In this document: one piece after another, positions 1 through 7,227 of the stretch
Layout: every line of letters starts with the position of its first letter
Numbering within the stretch: the stretch's first letter is position 1
Origin: Candidatus Krumholzibacteriia bacterium
Lineage (GTDB): Bacteria; Krumholzibacteriota; Krumholzibacteriia; LZORAL124-64-63
Length of the DNA stretch: 16,216 nucleotides
NCBI GenBank assembly: GCA_016744275.1
Contig: JADGEP010000036.1
Coordinates: forward strand, 1 to 16,216
Direction: 5' to 3'
Translations under genes and position numbers: made by a program
The notes under the pieces: model-generated
Database searches by the model: none
What the model saw: only the letters and a program-made list of their open reading frames with translations
Told to the model about the DNA's origin: nothing

Positions 1-313
1 TGCTTGCCCCACTGCCACAGTTTTTGCTCCCATGATGCCAAAATTGGGACCCAATGGCCCAATGCGCCGAGAATTGATTTTAACTCCTTGTTTTCATCGG
101 CCTCCCGTGTACCCGCCTTTATCTTTAATCCAAATAAAGACATCACTAAACCCCTACATAAAGAACAACCTTGTTCGCCTCGTTTCAGTTGGCCTCGATT
201 TGTGTGCAAAGAGGCCGCCCTCATTCAGGGCCGTGCCCATACTTGCTGATTGTTTCAACTTTGCGCATATTGGAAACCTACCCACTGCCATTCACCGTTT
301 TTGGAGGAAAACC
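1..313. other. Left-end intergenic region
   Basis: I see no convincing coding region here. Open frames exist on the plus strand, including an upstream extension of the rhodanese lipoprotein frame, but they lack family resemblance and a ribosome-binding site, and the lipoprotein signal peptide begins only at 314. The stretch is more AT-rich than the flanking genes and presumably carries the promoter and 5' leader of that lipoprotein gene. No strong terminator hairpin is visible. Confidence 0.5.
243..271 (+). promoter_or_regulatory. Weak sigma70-like promoter candidate for the rhodanese lipoprotein
   Basis: TTGCTG (243-248) and CATATT (266-271) are separated by 17 bp, with the start codon about 40 bp downstream. 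The -35 matches the consensus only in its TTG and the -10 has two mismatches, so this is only the best-placed candidate in the leader. The genome's own promoter consensus is unknown. Confidence 0.22.
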
Positions 314-1018
314 ATGTTCCGACGCGCCTCGCTGTTGCTCACTGGACTAGTCATGACCGCCTTCATTGCCGCTTGCAGTGACAACTCTCCGAAATCGGCC
401 ACGGCTGACTCGGCCTCCGCTGGGATATCTGGGCGCGTCGAAGCGGGCTTGCGCGTGCTGCAAGTTGACCCCGCAGCCAATGAAGGTGCCGAATACAAAA
501 TCTACCGTGGCGATTACGTGAGGCTCGAATCCCTGACCTCCGATCCGGTGACCATTGCCATACCCGAATTGAAGGTCGAAAAAACCTACCCCGTGTCAGA
601 TGGCGACAAGGCCTATTTCAAGGTCCCTGATGTTGGCCGCTTCAGCTACACCATCGGCCAACTGAGCGGCACCATCGAAGCGGTGGACTACACGGCCAAG
701 GGCTACCAGGAAGTTTCGGCGCTGGAAGGCCAGGCCCTGATCAAGAATATCGACCCCTTGGTGCTGGACGTGCGCACACCCCGCGAGTTTGAGGGAGGTC
801 ATCTCGAAGGGGCCCTGTTGGTTCCGGTGCAGGTTCTTCAGAAGGAGATTCGCCGGTTGGGGACTGATAAGAACAAACCCGTTTTTGTCTATTGCCGCAC
901 CGGCAATCGCAGCACCGTGGCGGCAAAAGTCCTATTGGACCACGGGTTCACCAATGTCGTGAATATGCGGCGCGGAATCCGCGAATGGCAGGCCCACAAA
1001 TTGACGATCGTGAAGTGA
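314..1018 (+). CDS. Lipoprotein with cupredoxin-like and rhodanese domains
   Basis: The 234-residue product starts at ATG 314, eight bases after a GGAGG-like site. The frame stays open far upstream, but only this start gives a signal peptide: a basic FRR, then a hydrophobic stretch ending in the lipobox IAAC with Cys21. It should therefore be a lipid-anchored envelope protein. Residues about 40-125 look like a small all-beta cupredoxin-type domain (RGDYVRL, VEKTYPV, GRFSYTIGQ), but I see no set of His, Cys and Met copper ligands. Residues about 135-234 are a rhodanese domain: LDVRTPREFEGGHLEGA, then the active-site loop CRTGNRS with catalytic Cys194, then GIREW near the end. Rhodaneses transfer sulfane sulfur through a cysteine persulfide; the substrate here is unknown. 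The next gene converges on it 33 bp away. The rhodanese call is firm; the cupredoxin call is by fold resemblance only. Confidence 0.88.
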   Translation: MFRRASLLLTGLVMTAFIAACSDNSPKSATADSASAGISGRVEAGLRVLQVDPAANEGAEYKIYRGDYVRLESLTSDPVTIAIPELKVEKTYPVSDGDKAYFKVPDVGRFSYTIGQLSGTIEAVDYTAKGYQEVSALEGQALIKNIDPLVLDVRTPREFEGGHLEGALLVPVQVLQKEIRRLGTDKNKPVFVYCRTGNRSTVAAKVLLDHGFTNVVNMRRGIREWQAHKLTIVK

Positions 1019-1051
1019 GTCCGAATCAGGTTGGCACCTGGTCAGATCGAG

Positions 1052-1807
1052 TCATCCATACCGCAGTTCGGCAAAGGTCTCGCCGGCTGAGGCCGAGAGA
1101 AAATCCACGATGCTTCCCACCACCGCCTCCGGTTTGTGCAAGGCTCCCTTTGCCGCAAACCCGTGAAAGGTGGCGTGAGAAGGGAATTTGTCCGGGTCGG
1201 TCGCCCGGGCCAGATCCTGCATATACGTATCTACCACACCGGGCTCGTAACTCAACACCCTGGCGTTTCGCTTGCTCCGCCCTGGCACTGCGCCCAATTC
1301 CACTTCTGCGGCAAATGCCATTCCCGCCAGGCGCAAGGCGGCCTTGCTCGCGCAATAGTCCCCCAGCCCGGCAATGCCCATGACCGCCGCACCAGACGAG
1401 ATGTTCGCGATCAACAGCGAAGTCGGCGGCGGAACCTCGTTGGCCACAAACCCCATCAGCCAAATGGGCGCCGTTGCATTGACGGCAAAAATGCGGGCCA
1501 GTTCCGCTGGCGTGGTCGCATGAGTGGCCCGCAGCGAACCCAAAATCGCAGCGTTGTTCACCAACCCGATCCGTTCCCAACGGGATTCATGCAGCAGCGG
1601 CACCAGGTGGTCGTCGGCAAACGCGCTCAATCCCTCGGTGGCACCAAGGTCGACCATCAGATGCCGGTAGTTCGGATCATCCAGGGCGGCAGGGCGGCGA
1701 GCCAATCCGACCACATTCCAATCGGCGGCAAGCAGGGCTTCAGCCGCCGCTTTTCCCACCCCTGACGTGCTTCCGGTCACCACTGCCAAGCGACTATTTG
1801 CAGACAT
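1052..1807 (-). CDS. Short-chain dehydrogenase/reductase (SDR), sepiapterin/benzil-reductase-like
   Basis: The 251-residue product is a complete classical SDR. The N-terminal dinucleotide-binding motif is TGSTSGVG (residues 11-18), followed by NNAA (84-87). The catalytic tetrad is visible as Asn110, Ser138 (in NISSGAA), Tyr151 and Lys155 (YCASK). LARRP after the second strand suggests an NADP preference, by inference. The segment YEPGVVDTYMQ and the later KGALHKPEAV resemble sepiapterin reductase/benzil reductase-type SDRs (Bacillus YueD group), but the carbonyl substrate cannot be read from sequence. I chose ATG 1807; an in-frame GTG at 1816 would add three residues, and neither has a strong ribosome-binding site. 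It lies 37 bp downstream of the DUF1697 gene and is probably the last gene of that transcript. Confidence 0.9.
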   Translation of the reverse strand: MSANSRLAVVTGSTSGVGKAAAEALLAADWNVVGLARRPAALDDPNYRHLMVDLGATEGLSAFADDHLVPLLHESRWERIGLVNNAAILGSLRATHATTPAELARIFAVNATAPIWLMGFVANEVPPPTSLLIANISSGAAVMGIAGLGDYCASKAALRLAGMAFAAEVELGAVPGRSKRNARVLSYEPGVVDTYMQDLARATDPDKFPSHATFHGFAAKGALHKPEAVVGSIVDFLSASAGETFAELRYG

Positions 1808-1844
1808 CCCATTCACTTTCTGTACTGCATGGGAGGCCGGGCAC

Positions 1845-2384
1845 TCAGGCCGACAATTCCCACAGCTTCTGAACCGTTTTCCAATTTCTGGTGGTCGCCG
1901 CGGTGCCCAACTTGCTTTCGATGTGGGTGTGGGTCAGTTTCGCGCGGCCAAATCCATGGGGATACCGCAGGTAGACGTCTTTTCCCACGACGGCCACTTC
2001 TTCGGGGGCGCGGACAATCTGATACAGGTCGGCAATACGGGCATCTGCTGGGCGAGCTGCCAAAAAAGCCACACCAATCAGGGCACCTTCGGTGGCCAAA
2101 TCGACCTTCCCGAAAGGGCTGTTTTTGAGGATCGCATCGAGTTCTCTATGAGACCGCAATTCCACCGGGACATCAAAACCGAAACGATCTGCGATGGCGT
2201 CCTGAATACCCCGGCGCACGCGATCGCGACTGCGATCAGAAGTTTCAAAAACAACATTTCCGCTTTGGATATAGCTCGCGACTTGGCCATGCCCCAGATC
2301 TTCATACAAAGATCGCAGGTCGGCCATGCGAATTTTCTTGTGGCCACCAACGTTGATGCCACGCAACAGCGAAACCATTTTCAT
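1845..2384 (-). CDS. DUF1697 family protein
   Basis: The 179-residue product matches the DUF1697 family along its length. It opens with the hallmark LLRGINVGG, continues KKIRMADLRSLYEDLG and then SYIQSGNVVFET, which is the typical family N-terminus; the usual family length is about 175-185 residues. No enzymatic role is established for the family that I know of, so I assign no function. I chose ATG 2384 because family members begin one or two residues before the VSLLRG segment. An upstream ATG at 2408 would add eight unconserved residues, and the next ATG is at 2378. The ribosome-binding site is weak (GGGA about eight bases upstream). It sits 55 bp after the HDOD gene and just before the SDR gene, all on the same strand. 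Confidence 0.88.
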   Translation of the reverse strand: MKMVSLLRGINVGGHKKIRMADLRSLYEDLGHGQVASYIQSGNVVFETSDRSRDRVRRGIQDAIADRFGFDVPVELRSHRELDAILKNSPFGKVDLATEGALIGVAFLAARPADARIADLYQIVRAPEEVAVVGKDVYLRYPHGFGRAKLTHTHIESKLGTAATTRNWKTVQKLWELSA

Positions 2385-2439
2385 GGATGATTCCCGGGAA
2401 AGGGGCATTCAGTCGGTGCCGATGCAGCCCAGTCTACGG

Positions 2440-3291
2440 TCACCCAATCTGTTTGGCAAACTCTTCGGCCTCCACCAATGAATCGCTGACGATCTGGCTC
2501 ATGATTTTTCGGTCCAGGTCAAAATCCTGCTGAGCCATTTCAAACACCGGCTCCAAAGAATCCAGGTCCGTATCATGCCGCAACAACGAAGCGATTTGAA
2601 TGCCCGGCAGCAGCACCACTCGGCTGTTTTCTTCATCGTGGTGGCAATCGATGGCATCGATCAGGTATTCAGGCAATTTCCAATCCCGGGCCATTTGCCC
2701 GCCCAAATCCGTATGGTCAAAAGAAAAATGGTCGCTTTCCAGAACATGCAACCATTGCGAGCGATCCTGCATCGCCACCAGGATTTGCGCATAAACTTCA
2801 TTGCGATGTCGGATCAGGACCGGAACCGCCATATCCTGCAGCAGTCCCGCCGTGAAGGATTCGACCTGTGAGGTCGGATGCAGTTTTCGGGCGACACCCC
2901 TGGCCAGGCAGGCCCGCTGAGATGCCGTCATCCAAAACTGTTTCATGCTGAAATTGGGAGCCTTGGCAAAGGGCAAGGCGCCTTTGACGGCGTGGGCCAG
3001 CAAGATGGTTTCCAGGCGAACGTGGCCAGTCATGGACACTGCCGTATGCAGATTTGTCACTTCGCGTGACATCCCGAATGCCGCCGCATTGACCGTCCGC
3101 AAAATCTTGACTGTCATGCCCGGATCCCGCTCCAGTTTGTCGGCAATCTTGCCCAGGCTTTCGTTGGGATCCCGCAAATCGCTGAGAACCTCCATCACCA
3201 ACGAAGGGAAGCTCTGCAGCTCAAAACTGCCGGCCATTTCCCGCATGGCCGTCTGGCTCTCACTGCGTTTCTTTTTGAAGATCTTAAGCAT
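2440..3291 (-). CDS. HDOD domain protein
   Basis: The 283-residue product is an HDOD domain, a degenerate relative of HD-type phosphohydrolases usually found in bacterial signalling proteins. Typical features are FPSLVMEVL (28-36), DPGMTVKILRTVN (56-68), the later helix with TAGLLQDMAVPVL (147-159), and DHFSFDHTDLGGQMARDWKLP (187-207). At the place where catalytic HD proteins have His-Asp it reads Gln152-Asp153, so hydrolase activity is unlikely and a regulatory or scaffold role is more probable. The basic N-terminus (LKIFKKKRSES) precedes the domain and no membrane segment is present. I chose ATG 3291 because an AGGAG site lies seven bases upstream; a longer frame to 3354 would overlap the preceding gene. 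The AGGAG straddles the stop codon of the upstream channel gene, implying coupled expression. Confidence 0.92.
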   Translation of the reverse strand: MLKIFKKKRSESQTAMREMAGSFELQSFPSLVMEVLSDLRDPNESLGKIADKLERDPGMTVKILRTVNAAAFGMSREVTNLHTAVSMTGHVRLETILLAHAVKGALPFAKAPNFSMKQFWMTASQRACLARGVARKLHPTSQVESFTAGLLQDMAVPVLIRHRNEVYAQILVAMQDRSQWLHVLESDHFSFDHTDLGGQMARDWKLPEYLIDAIDCHHDEENSRVVLLPGIQIASLLRHDTDLDSLEPVFEMAQQDFDLDRKIMSQIVSDSLVEAEEFAKQIG

Positions 3292-3301
3292 TTCTATTCT
3301 C

Positions 3302-4357
3302 CTATTCAGCCCGGCGGGCAATCTTGTTGCTGAAAATCGCGAGCAAGCCACCAAGCATCATGTAGCCCAGGACCACTTCAGAAACCACAACCCACTGGCC
3401 CACCAGGGTCGAAGGCACCACATCGCCGTAGCCAAGGGTCGTGATGGTCACGACACTGAAGTAAAAGGGCGAAAAAACCGTTTCGTGTTTGCCAAAGTCG
3501 ATGCCCACATTTTGGTAGGCCACCGCGTAGACCATCATCAGGGCAAAAATCACCGAGCACCAACGGGCCAGGCTGCGCCCGCAATCGCTGGTAATCAGCC
3601 ATGGGTAATACAACAGGCCCGCCATGCGACTGCTTTGCCGATACTCCATGATGTAGTTCTGATCCATGATGAATCGCCGCAACATCAGGCTGCCGGCAAA
3701 ACTCACATCACGGATATCCACACCAATCCAGCTGGCCGCCGAAAAATCCCGCACCATGCGCAAGCGGGCGCCGCGCAAATCCGCGTTGCGAAACGATGCC
3801 CCCCTGACTGAGCTCAGTGAAAGGTGGGCGCCGGTCATTTTTGCCGAACTGAAATCGGTGTTTTGAAGATTCACGTCGCGCAATCGGGCGCCAACCAGGC
3901 TGGCATTGGCCAAGAAGGCGCCGCTGAGATTGGCGCCGCTGAGAGTTGCATCATCCAGGCACGCCCGCTCCAGGTGGGCGTCTTTCAAACAGGCCATCCC
4001 CAATCCCGCCCGGTTCGCCTCGACACTTTCGAGGTTCGCCCGGCTCAAGTCCGCCCCAGACAGTTCCGTGTTGTTCAAGATGGCGCCATTGAGCAACGCC
4101 CCTTGCAGCTGGGCGGCAAAAGCCTGGGCGTCGGTCAAATCGGCGCCCATCAGGTTTGCCTCGGTCAAATTGGCGCCATTGAGGTCAGCCCCGGTCAGGT
4201 CTGCGTTGGTCAGATCCAAGCCAGACAAGTCACAACCGGCCAATTTTTCCCGGCGCAGGTCGATCCGGCCTTCCCGCATAGGGGGCCTTCCAGCACGCAA
4301 AGCAGCTACGGTATCTTCTTTTGTAACAGGTTCTTGTGTCTCGGACACAGAGTTCAT
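3302..4357 (-). CDS. Pentapeptide-repeat / two-TM potassium-channel-like protein
   Basis: The 351-residue product joins two modules. Residues about 39-200 are consecutive pentapeptide repeats of the A(D/N)LXX type (NADLTGADLNGANLTEANL and so on), which fold as a right-handed quadrilateral beta helix. Residues about 264-351 are a pore module: a hydrophobic helix (264-282), a pore loop with the potassium selectivity signature TTLGYGD (306-312), and a second hydrophobic helix (321-343). This is the 'ion channel' (KcsA/MthK-like) layout, with the repeats on the cytoplasmic N-terminal side by inference. I chose ATG 4357, preceded by GGGGAG at six bases; an upstream ATG at 4432 gives an unconvincing Cys/Trp-rich extension. 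It is the first gene of a leftward cluster whose next member, an HDOD protein, starts 11 bases after this stop. Ion selectivity for potassium is inferred from the filter. Confidence 0.9.
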   Translation of the reverse strand: MNSVSETQEPVTKEDTVAALRAGRPPMREGRIDLRREKLAGCDLSGLDLTNADLTGADLNGANLTEANLMGADLTDAQAFAAQLQGALLNGAILNNTELSGADLSRANLESVEANRAGLGMACLKDAHLERACLDDATLSGANLSGAFLANASLVGARLRDVNLQNTDFSSAKMTGAHLSLSSVRGASFRNADLRGARLRMVRDFSAASWIGVDIRDVSFAGSLMLRRFIMDQNYIMEYRQSSRMAGLLYYPWLITSDCGRSLARWCSVIFALMMVYAVAYQNVGIDFGKHETVFSPFYFSVVTITTLGYGDVVPSTLVGQWVVVSEVVLGYMMLGGLLAIFSNKIARRAE

Positions 4358-4462
4358 GCACGGCTCCCCGAAGCAGGTCCAGTCGCAATGCCCGGAAGGG
4401 GCAAGTGCCAGAGTGCAATCGCGGGGCCACAATAAGGAATTCCCTAGAGAGACTTACAGAGT

Positions 4463-5677
4463 TCAGGAGAGACGACCGGTCGGAGTCACGTATTTGCGCA
4501 GGTCCGACACCAGAATCGCTTCCAACTCGGCGGCTTTTTCAACGGGAGTTTCCAGGAAGAGAAACCCAAACAAGGGATAGCGCCGATGATCCACCGGGCG
4601 GCAATCAAGCACCCGGTGGAATTCAGCAACCAGGGCTTCAAAGTCGAAAGCCGCCACTTCAGGCCCCGGCACACCGGACGTATTGTCCAGAACCACAATG
4701 CTCCAGATGTGATCCGGTTTTTGGGCGCAAATCGCCGGCCAATCCGGCTGCCAACCCGAAAGGAAAGCGAGGTAAGGATTGAATCCCCAGCAATGAGGCG
4801 TCAGATCGGCGGTGGTGCACCAGCCTCCAAAACGCAACGGATTGATTTCAATGGGCACGATACGGCCATCAGGCTGCACCCGCACTTCGGCGTGAAGAGG
4901 AAAGTTGCGCACACCCGCCAGCGAACCGATCTCGCCTAGCCAGTTCGTGAACGGATGCAACCACTGGGCGAGAATCTCAGTCGAAGTGCTGTAGACGCGG
5001 TCACTGACATCTGCGGCCGAACTGAAGCGGTGGGCCAGAATGTTGAAAATCACCGGGCGCCCATCGGCGTCGAAGCAGGCGTCGATCGCATACTCCTGGC
5101 CAACGATGCACTCTTCAGCCAGAAAGAGCGCTGCATCCAAAACCTGGCTGGGATATTGCGAGGCCGCAGCTTGCACTTCGGCCGCCAACTCAGGCCGCAG
5201 GCGCTCCCAGTGGGCCCGGTCGGTGACCAGATGCACGCCCAGGCTGAAAAACCCGACCGCCGGTTTGATCACGAATGGAAAGGGCATGTCCGCCGGTTCC
5301 CATGAAGCCAAGCGATCAGCCGAAATTTCACGATAGCGAAAATCCGGATACATCGGCCGCAGCAGATCCCGGGTACGGGCCTTGTTCTTGAACAATTCGA
5401 TCCAGGCGGGCAACGGAGTGCCCGATGCATTGTCAGCCAGCCACCCCAGGGCGTTTTCGCTGTTGGTCAACACTATGAGCTGGGGTTCGGCCTGCAATCG
5501 GGCCCGGCCTTCTGCTTCGCTCAGCACACCTACGCCCAAAAGCGACCAATCGACTTCGGCTGCCGTGCGCACGACGGGCAAATCCGCCTCGCGAATCGTG
5601 TCCCGCAAGTAGCGGGACACATAGGGCCCATCCAACAGGACCAGCGCCGGCGGCATTTTCTCGCCGGACTCCGTCAT
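4463..5677 (-). CDS. ATP-grasp domain protein coupled to citF
   Basis: The 404-residue product is an ATP-grasp ligase-type protein of unknown substrate. Visible elements are FKNKARTRDLL with Lys98, the nucleotide-binding FPFVIKPAVGFFSLGV with Lys138, the acidic LAEECIVGQEYAID (186-199), and the metal-binding strand PIEINPLRFGGW with Glu277 and Asn279. ATP-grasp enzymes usually form an acyl-phosphate on a carboxylate and pass it to an amine or thiol. The start ATG 5677 overlaps the citF stop as ATGA, a classic coupling arrangement. A second possible start, ATG 5656, has GGAG and GGCGAG upstream and gives a product seven residues shorter. The location at the end of the citDE-citF unit, where accessory genes for lyase activation would be expected, suggests a role with that enzyme, but this is inference; it does not resemble CitC, CitX or CitG. 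Confidence 0.85.
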   Translation of the reverse strand: MTESGEKMPPALVLLDGPYVSRYLRDTIREADLPVVRTAAEVDWSLLGVGVLSEAEGRARLQAEPQLIVLTNSENALGWLADNASGTPLPAWIELFKNKARTRDLLRPMYPDFRYREISADRLASWEPADMPFPFVIKPAVGFFSLGVHLVTDRAHWERLRPELAAEVQAAASQYPSQVLDAALFLAEECIVGQEYAIDACFDADGRPVIFNILAHRFSSAADVSDRVYSTSTEILAQWLHPFTNWLGEIGSLAGVRNFPLHAEVRVQPDGRIVPIEINPLRFGGWCTTADLTPHCWGFNPYLAFLSGWQPDWPAICAQKPDHIWSIVVLDNTSGVPGPEVAAFDFEALVAEFHRVLDCRPVDHRRYPLFGFLFLETPVEKAAELEAILVSDLRKYVTPTGRLS

Positions 5678-7227
5678 CGAATCTGCCGCACGCAGTCGAT
5701 CACGGTGCCGTCCACCCATTTGATGGCCGCGACAACCTCATCGCTCAGGTCAGGTTTGGCTGCCGCGCCACCGCAAATGTCTTCCACCTCGGCCTTGATC
5801 TCGCCGATCGGCCGGATGGGCAGGCTCGAGCCCTGCAACCGTTCGAGCAAATCGCGCCGCAACGGGTTGATGGCGATGCCCCGCTCGGTGACGATCACGT
5901 CCACCAATTCACCCGGTCCGCAAAGTGTGGTGACCGAGTCGACCACCACCGGGATGCGGTCACGGAAGCTCGGGATCGGCAGGATGGTGCACTTGCTCGC
6001 CAGGCAGTTCTGCCAACCGCCGATGCCGTGCAACAAGCGGCCATCACTGTGGGTGACAACGTTGGCGTTGAAGTTGACATCAACCTCGGTTGCGCCCAGG
6101 ACCACCGCATCCAACATCGAGGCGAAATTGCCTTTGCCATGCCAGTTGTAGCTCGTGAAAGGGCTGGTATTGACGTGACCCGAATTCTCACGCATCGAGC
6201 GCACTCCTTCGAGGTCGAAGGTTTGCCCGTCCAGGATGTAATCCGTGAGGCCTTCTTCGAGCATGTCCACCAAGTATTGGGTCGAGCCCCCGCGCACGAA
6301 GCGGGCCTTGATCTTGCGCTCTCGCATCATGTCGCGCAGAAAGAGGGCAAAACTCAAGGCCGTGCCGCCGGCGCCGGCCTGGAAGCTGAATCCGTTCTGC
6401 ACGATGCCCGCCTCATCACAAAAGCGAGCCGTCAATTCGGCGATCAACAGACGATCCGGCGATTTCGTGATCTGGGTCGTGCCCGAAATGATTTTGCTCG
6501 CATCACCGATGGAATCCATGACCACGACCTGGTCCACATTGTTGCCCTGGATTTGCCAAGGCACGCACGGAAACGGCACCAGATTATCGGTCACGGCGAT
6601 GACATGATCAGCGTATTCGCTGTCCGCCAGCGCAAAGCCCAGCAGTCCGCAGGCGGTGGGCCCGCGATCACCCGTTGCGTTGCCAAAAGGATCAGCTGTC
6701 GGCGCCGCGATGACGGCGATGTCGATGTGGACTTCGCCATCCTGCACCGCTTGATACCGGCCGCCGTGGCTGCGCAATACCGCCATGCCCCGCATTTTTC
6801 CCGCCGTGCAATAGTCGCCCAAAGGACCGTTCATTGAACCTTCGATGTGATGGATGACGCCGTTTTCCATGTGCTCGATCATGCCGGCATGGCAGGGAAA
6901 ACTGGCACTGGGGAACCAGCGCAGATCCTTGACGCCCAACTCGGCCGCCGCCGCAAAAACAGCGTTGGCCACATAGTCGCCATTGCGCAAATGATGGTGG
7001 GTGCTGATGGTCATGCCATCTTTGAGCCCCGCGTTGATCAGGGCCTGCTTGATGGTCTCGGTGCGTTTGTCGCCATCACTGGGATAGTCCGCTGCACTGC
7101 GGATCAGGGTCCCGACCTTGCGCCCCGTTGGCACGTATTTGCCAACGCCGGCGTAAGGCGTGGCCGCGTTCTCATTGATCGCCACGGGCACCATGCGCCC
7201 GGCGGCGTTTTTCACCAGCTTCGCCAT
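5674..7227 (-). CDS. citF: Citrate lyase alpha subunit (citrate CoA-transferase)-like, CitF
   Basis: The 517-residue product aligns by eye with CitF along its full length. Shared blocks include GLKDGMTISTHHHLRNGDYV (67-86), HAGMIEHMENGVI, RSHGGRYQAVQDGEVHIDIAV, DPFGNATG, NGFSFQAGAGGTALS, DVNFNANVVTHSDG and ELVDVIVTERGIAINP. CitF transfers the acetyl-carrying acyl carrier from acetate to citrate, giving citryl-ACP, which CitE then cleaves. In place of the GGHCDTA stretch that I recall from E. coli CitF it reads GIGGWQNC (401-408), so it belongs to a different branch and its true substrate is less certain. The start ATG 7227 shares its A with the citDE stop (TGATG) and has AGGGAGG six bases upstream; the open frame further upstream lies inside citDE. 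The downstream ATP-grasp gene overlaps its stop. Confidence 0.92.
   Translation of the reverse strand: MAKLVKNAAGRMVPVAINENAATPYAGVGKYVPTGRKVGTLIRSAADYPSDGDKRTETIKQALINAGLKDGMTISTHHHLRNGDYVANAVFAAAAELGVKDLRWFPSASFPCHAGMIEHMENGVIHHIEGSMNGPLGDYCTAGKMRGMAVLRSHGGRYQAVQDGEVHIDIAVIAAPTADPFGNATGDRGPTACGLLGFALADSEYADHVIAVTDNLVPFPCVPWQIQGNNVDQVVVMDSIGDASKIISGTTQITKSPDRLLIAELTARFCDEAGIVQNGFSFQAGAGGTALSFALFLRDMMRERKIKARFVRGGSTQYLVDMLEEGLTDYILDGQTFDLEGVRSMRENSGHVNTSPFTSYNWHGKGNFASMLDAVVLGATEVDVNFNANVVTHSDGRLLHGIGGWQNCLASKCTILPIPSFRDRIPVVVDSVTTLCGPGELVDVIVTERGIAINPLRRDLLERLQGSSLPIRPIGEIKAEVEDICGGAAAKPDLSDEVVAAIKWVDGTVIDCVRQIR

Noticed and set aside
1..33. Possible start of a divergent minus-strand gene at the left edge (ATG at 33, or GTG at 18 with GGGAG eight bases upstream)
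   Set aside because: Only six to eleven codons are visible and they match nothing, so the evidence is too thin to list, although the GTG spacing is reasonable.
1027..1040. CAGGT-TGGC-ACCTG hairpin between the convergent rhodanese and SDR genes
   Set aside because: The stem is only five base pairs and no T run follows on either strand, so it is not a credible intrinsic terminator.
4358..4462. TGGCAC...TTGC on the minus strand upstream of the channel gene as a sigma54 promoter
   Set aside because: The spacing between the two elements does not fit the -24/-12 arrangement.
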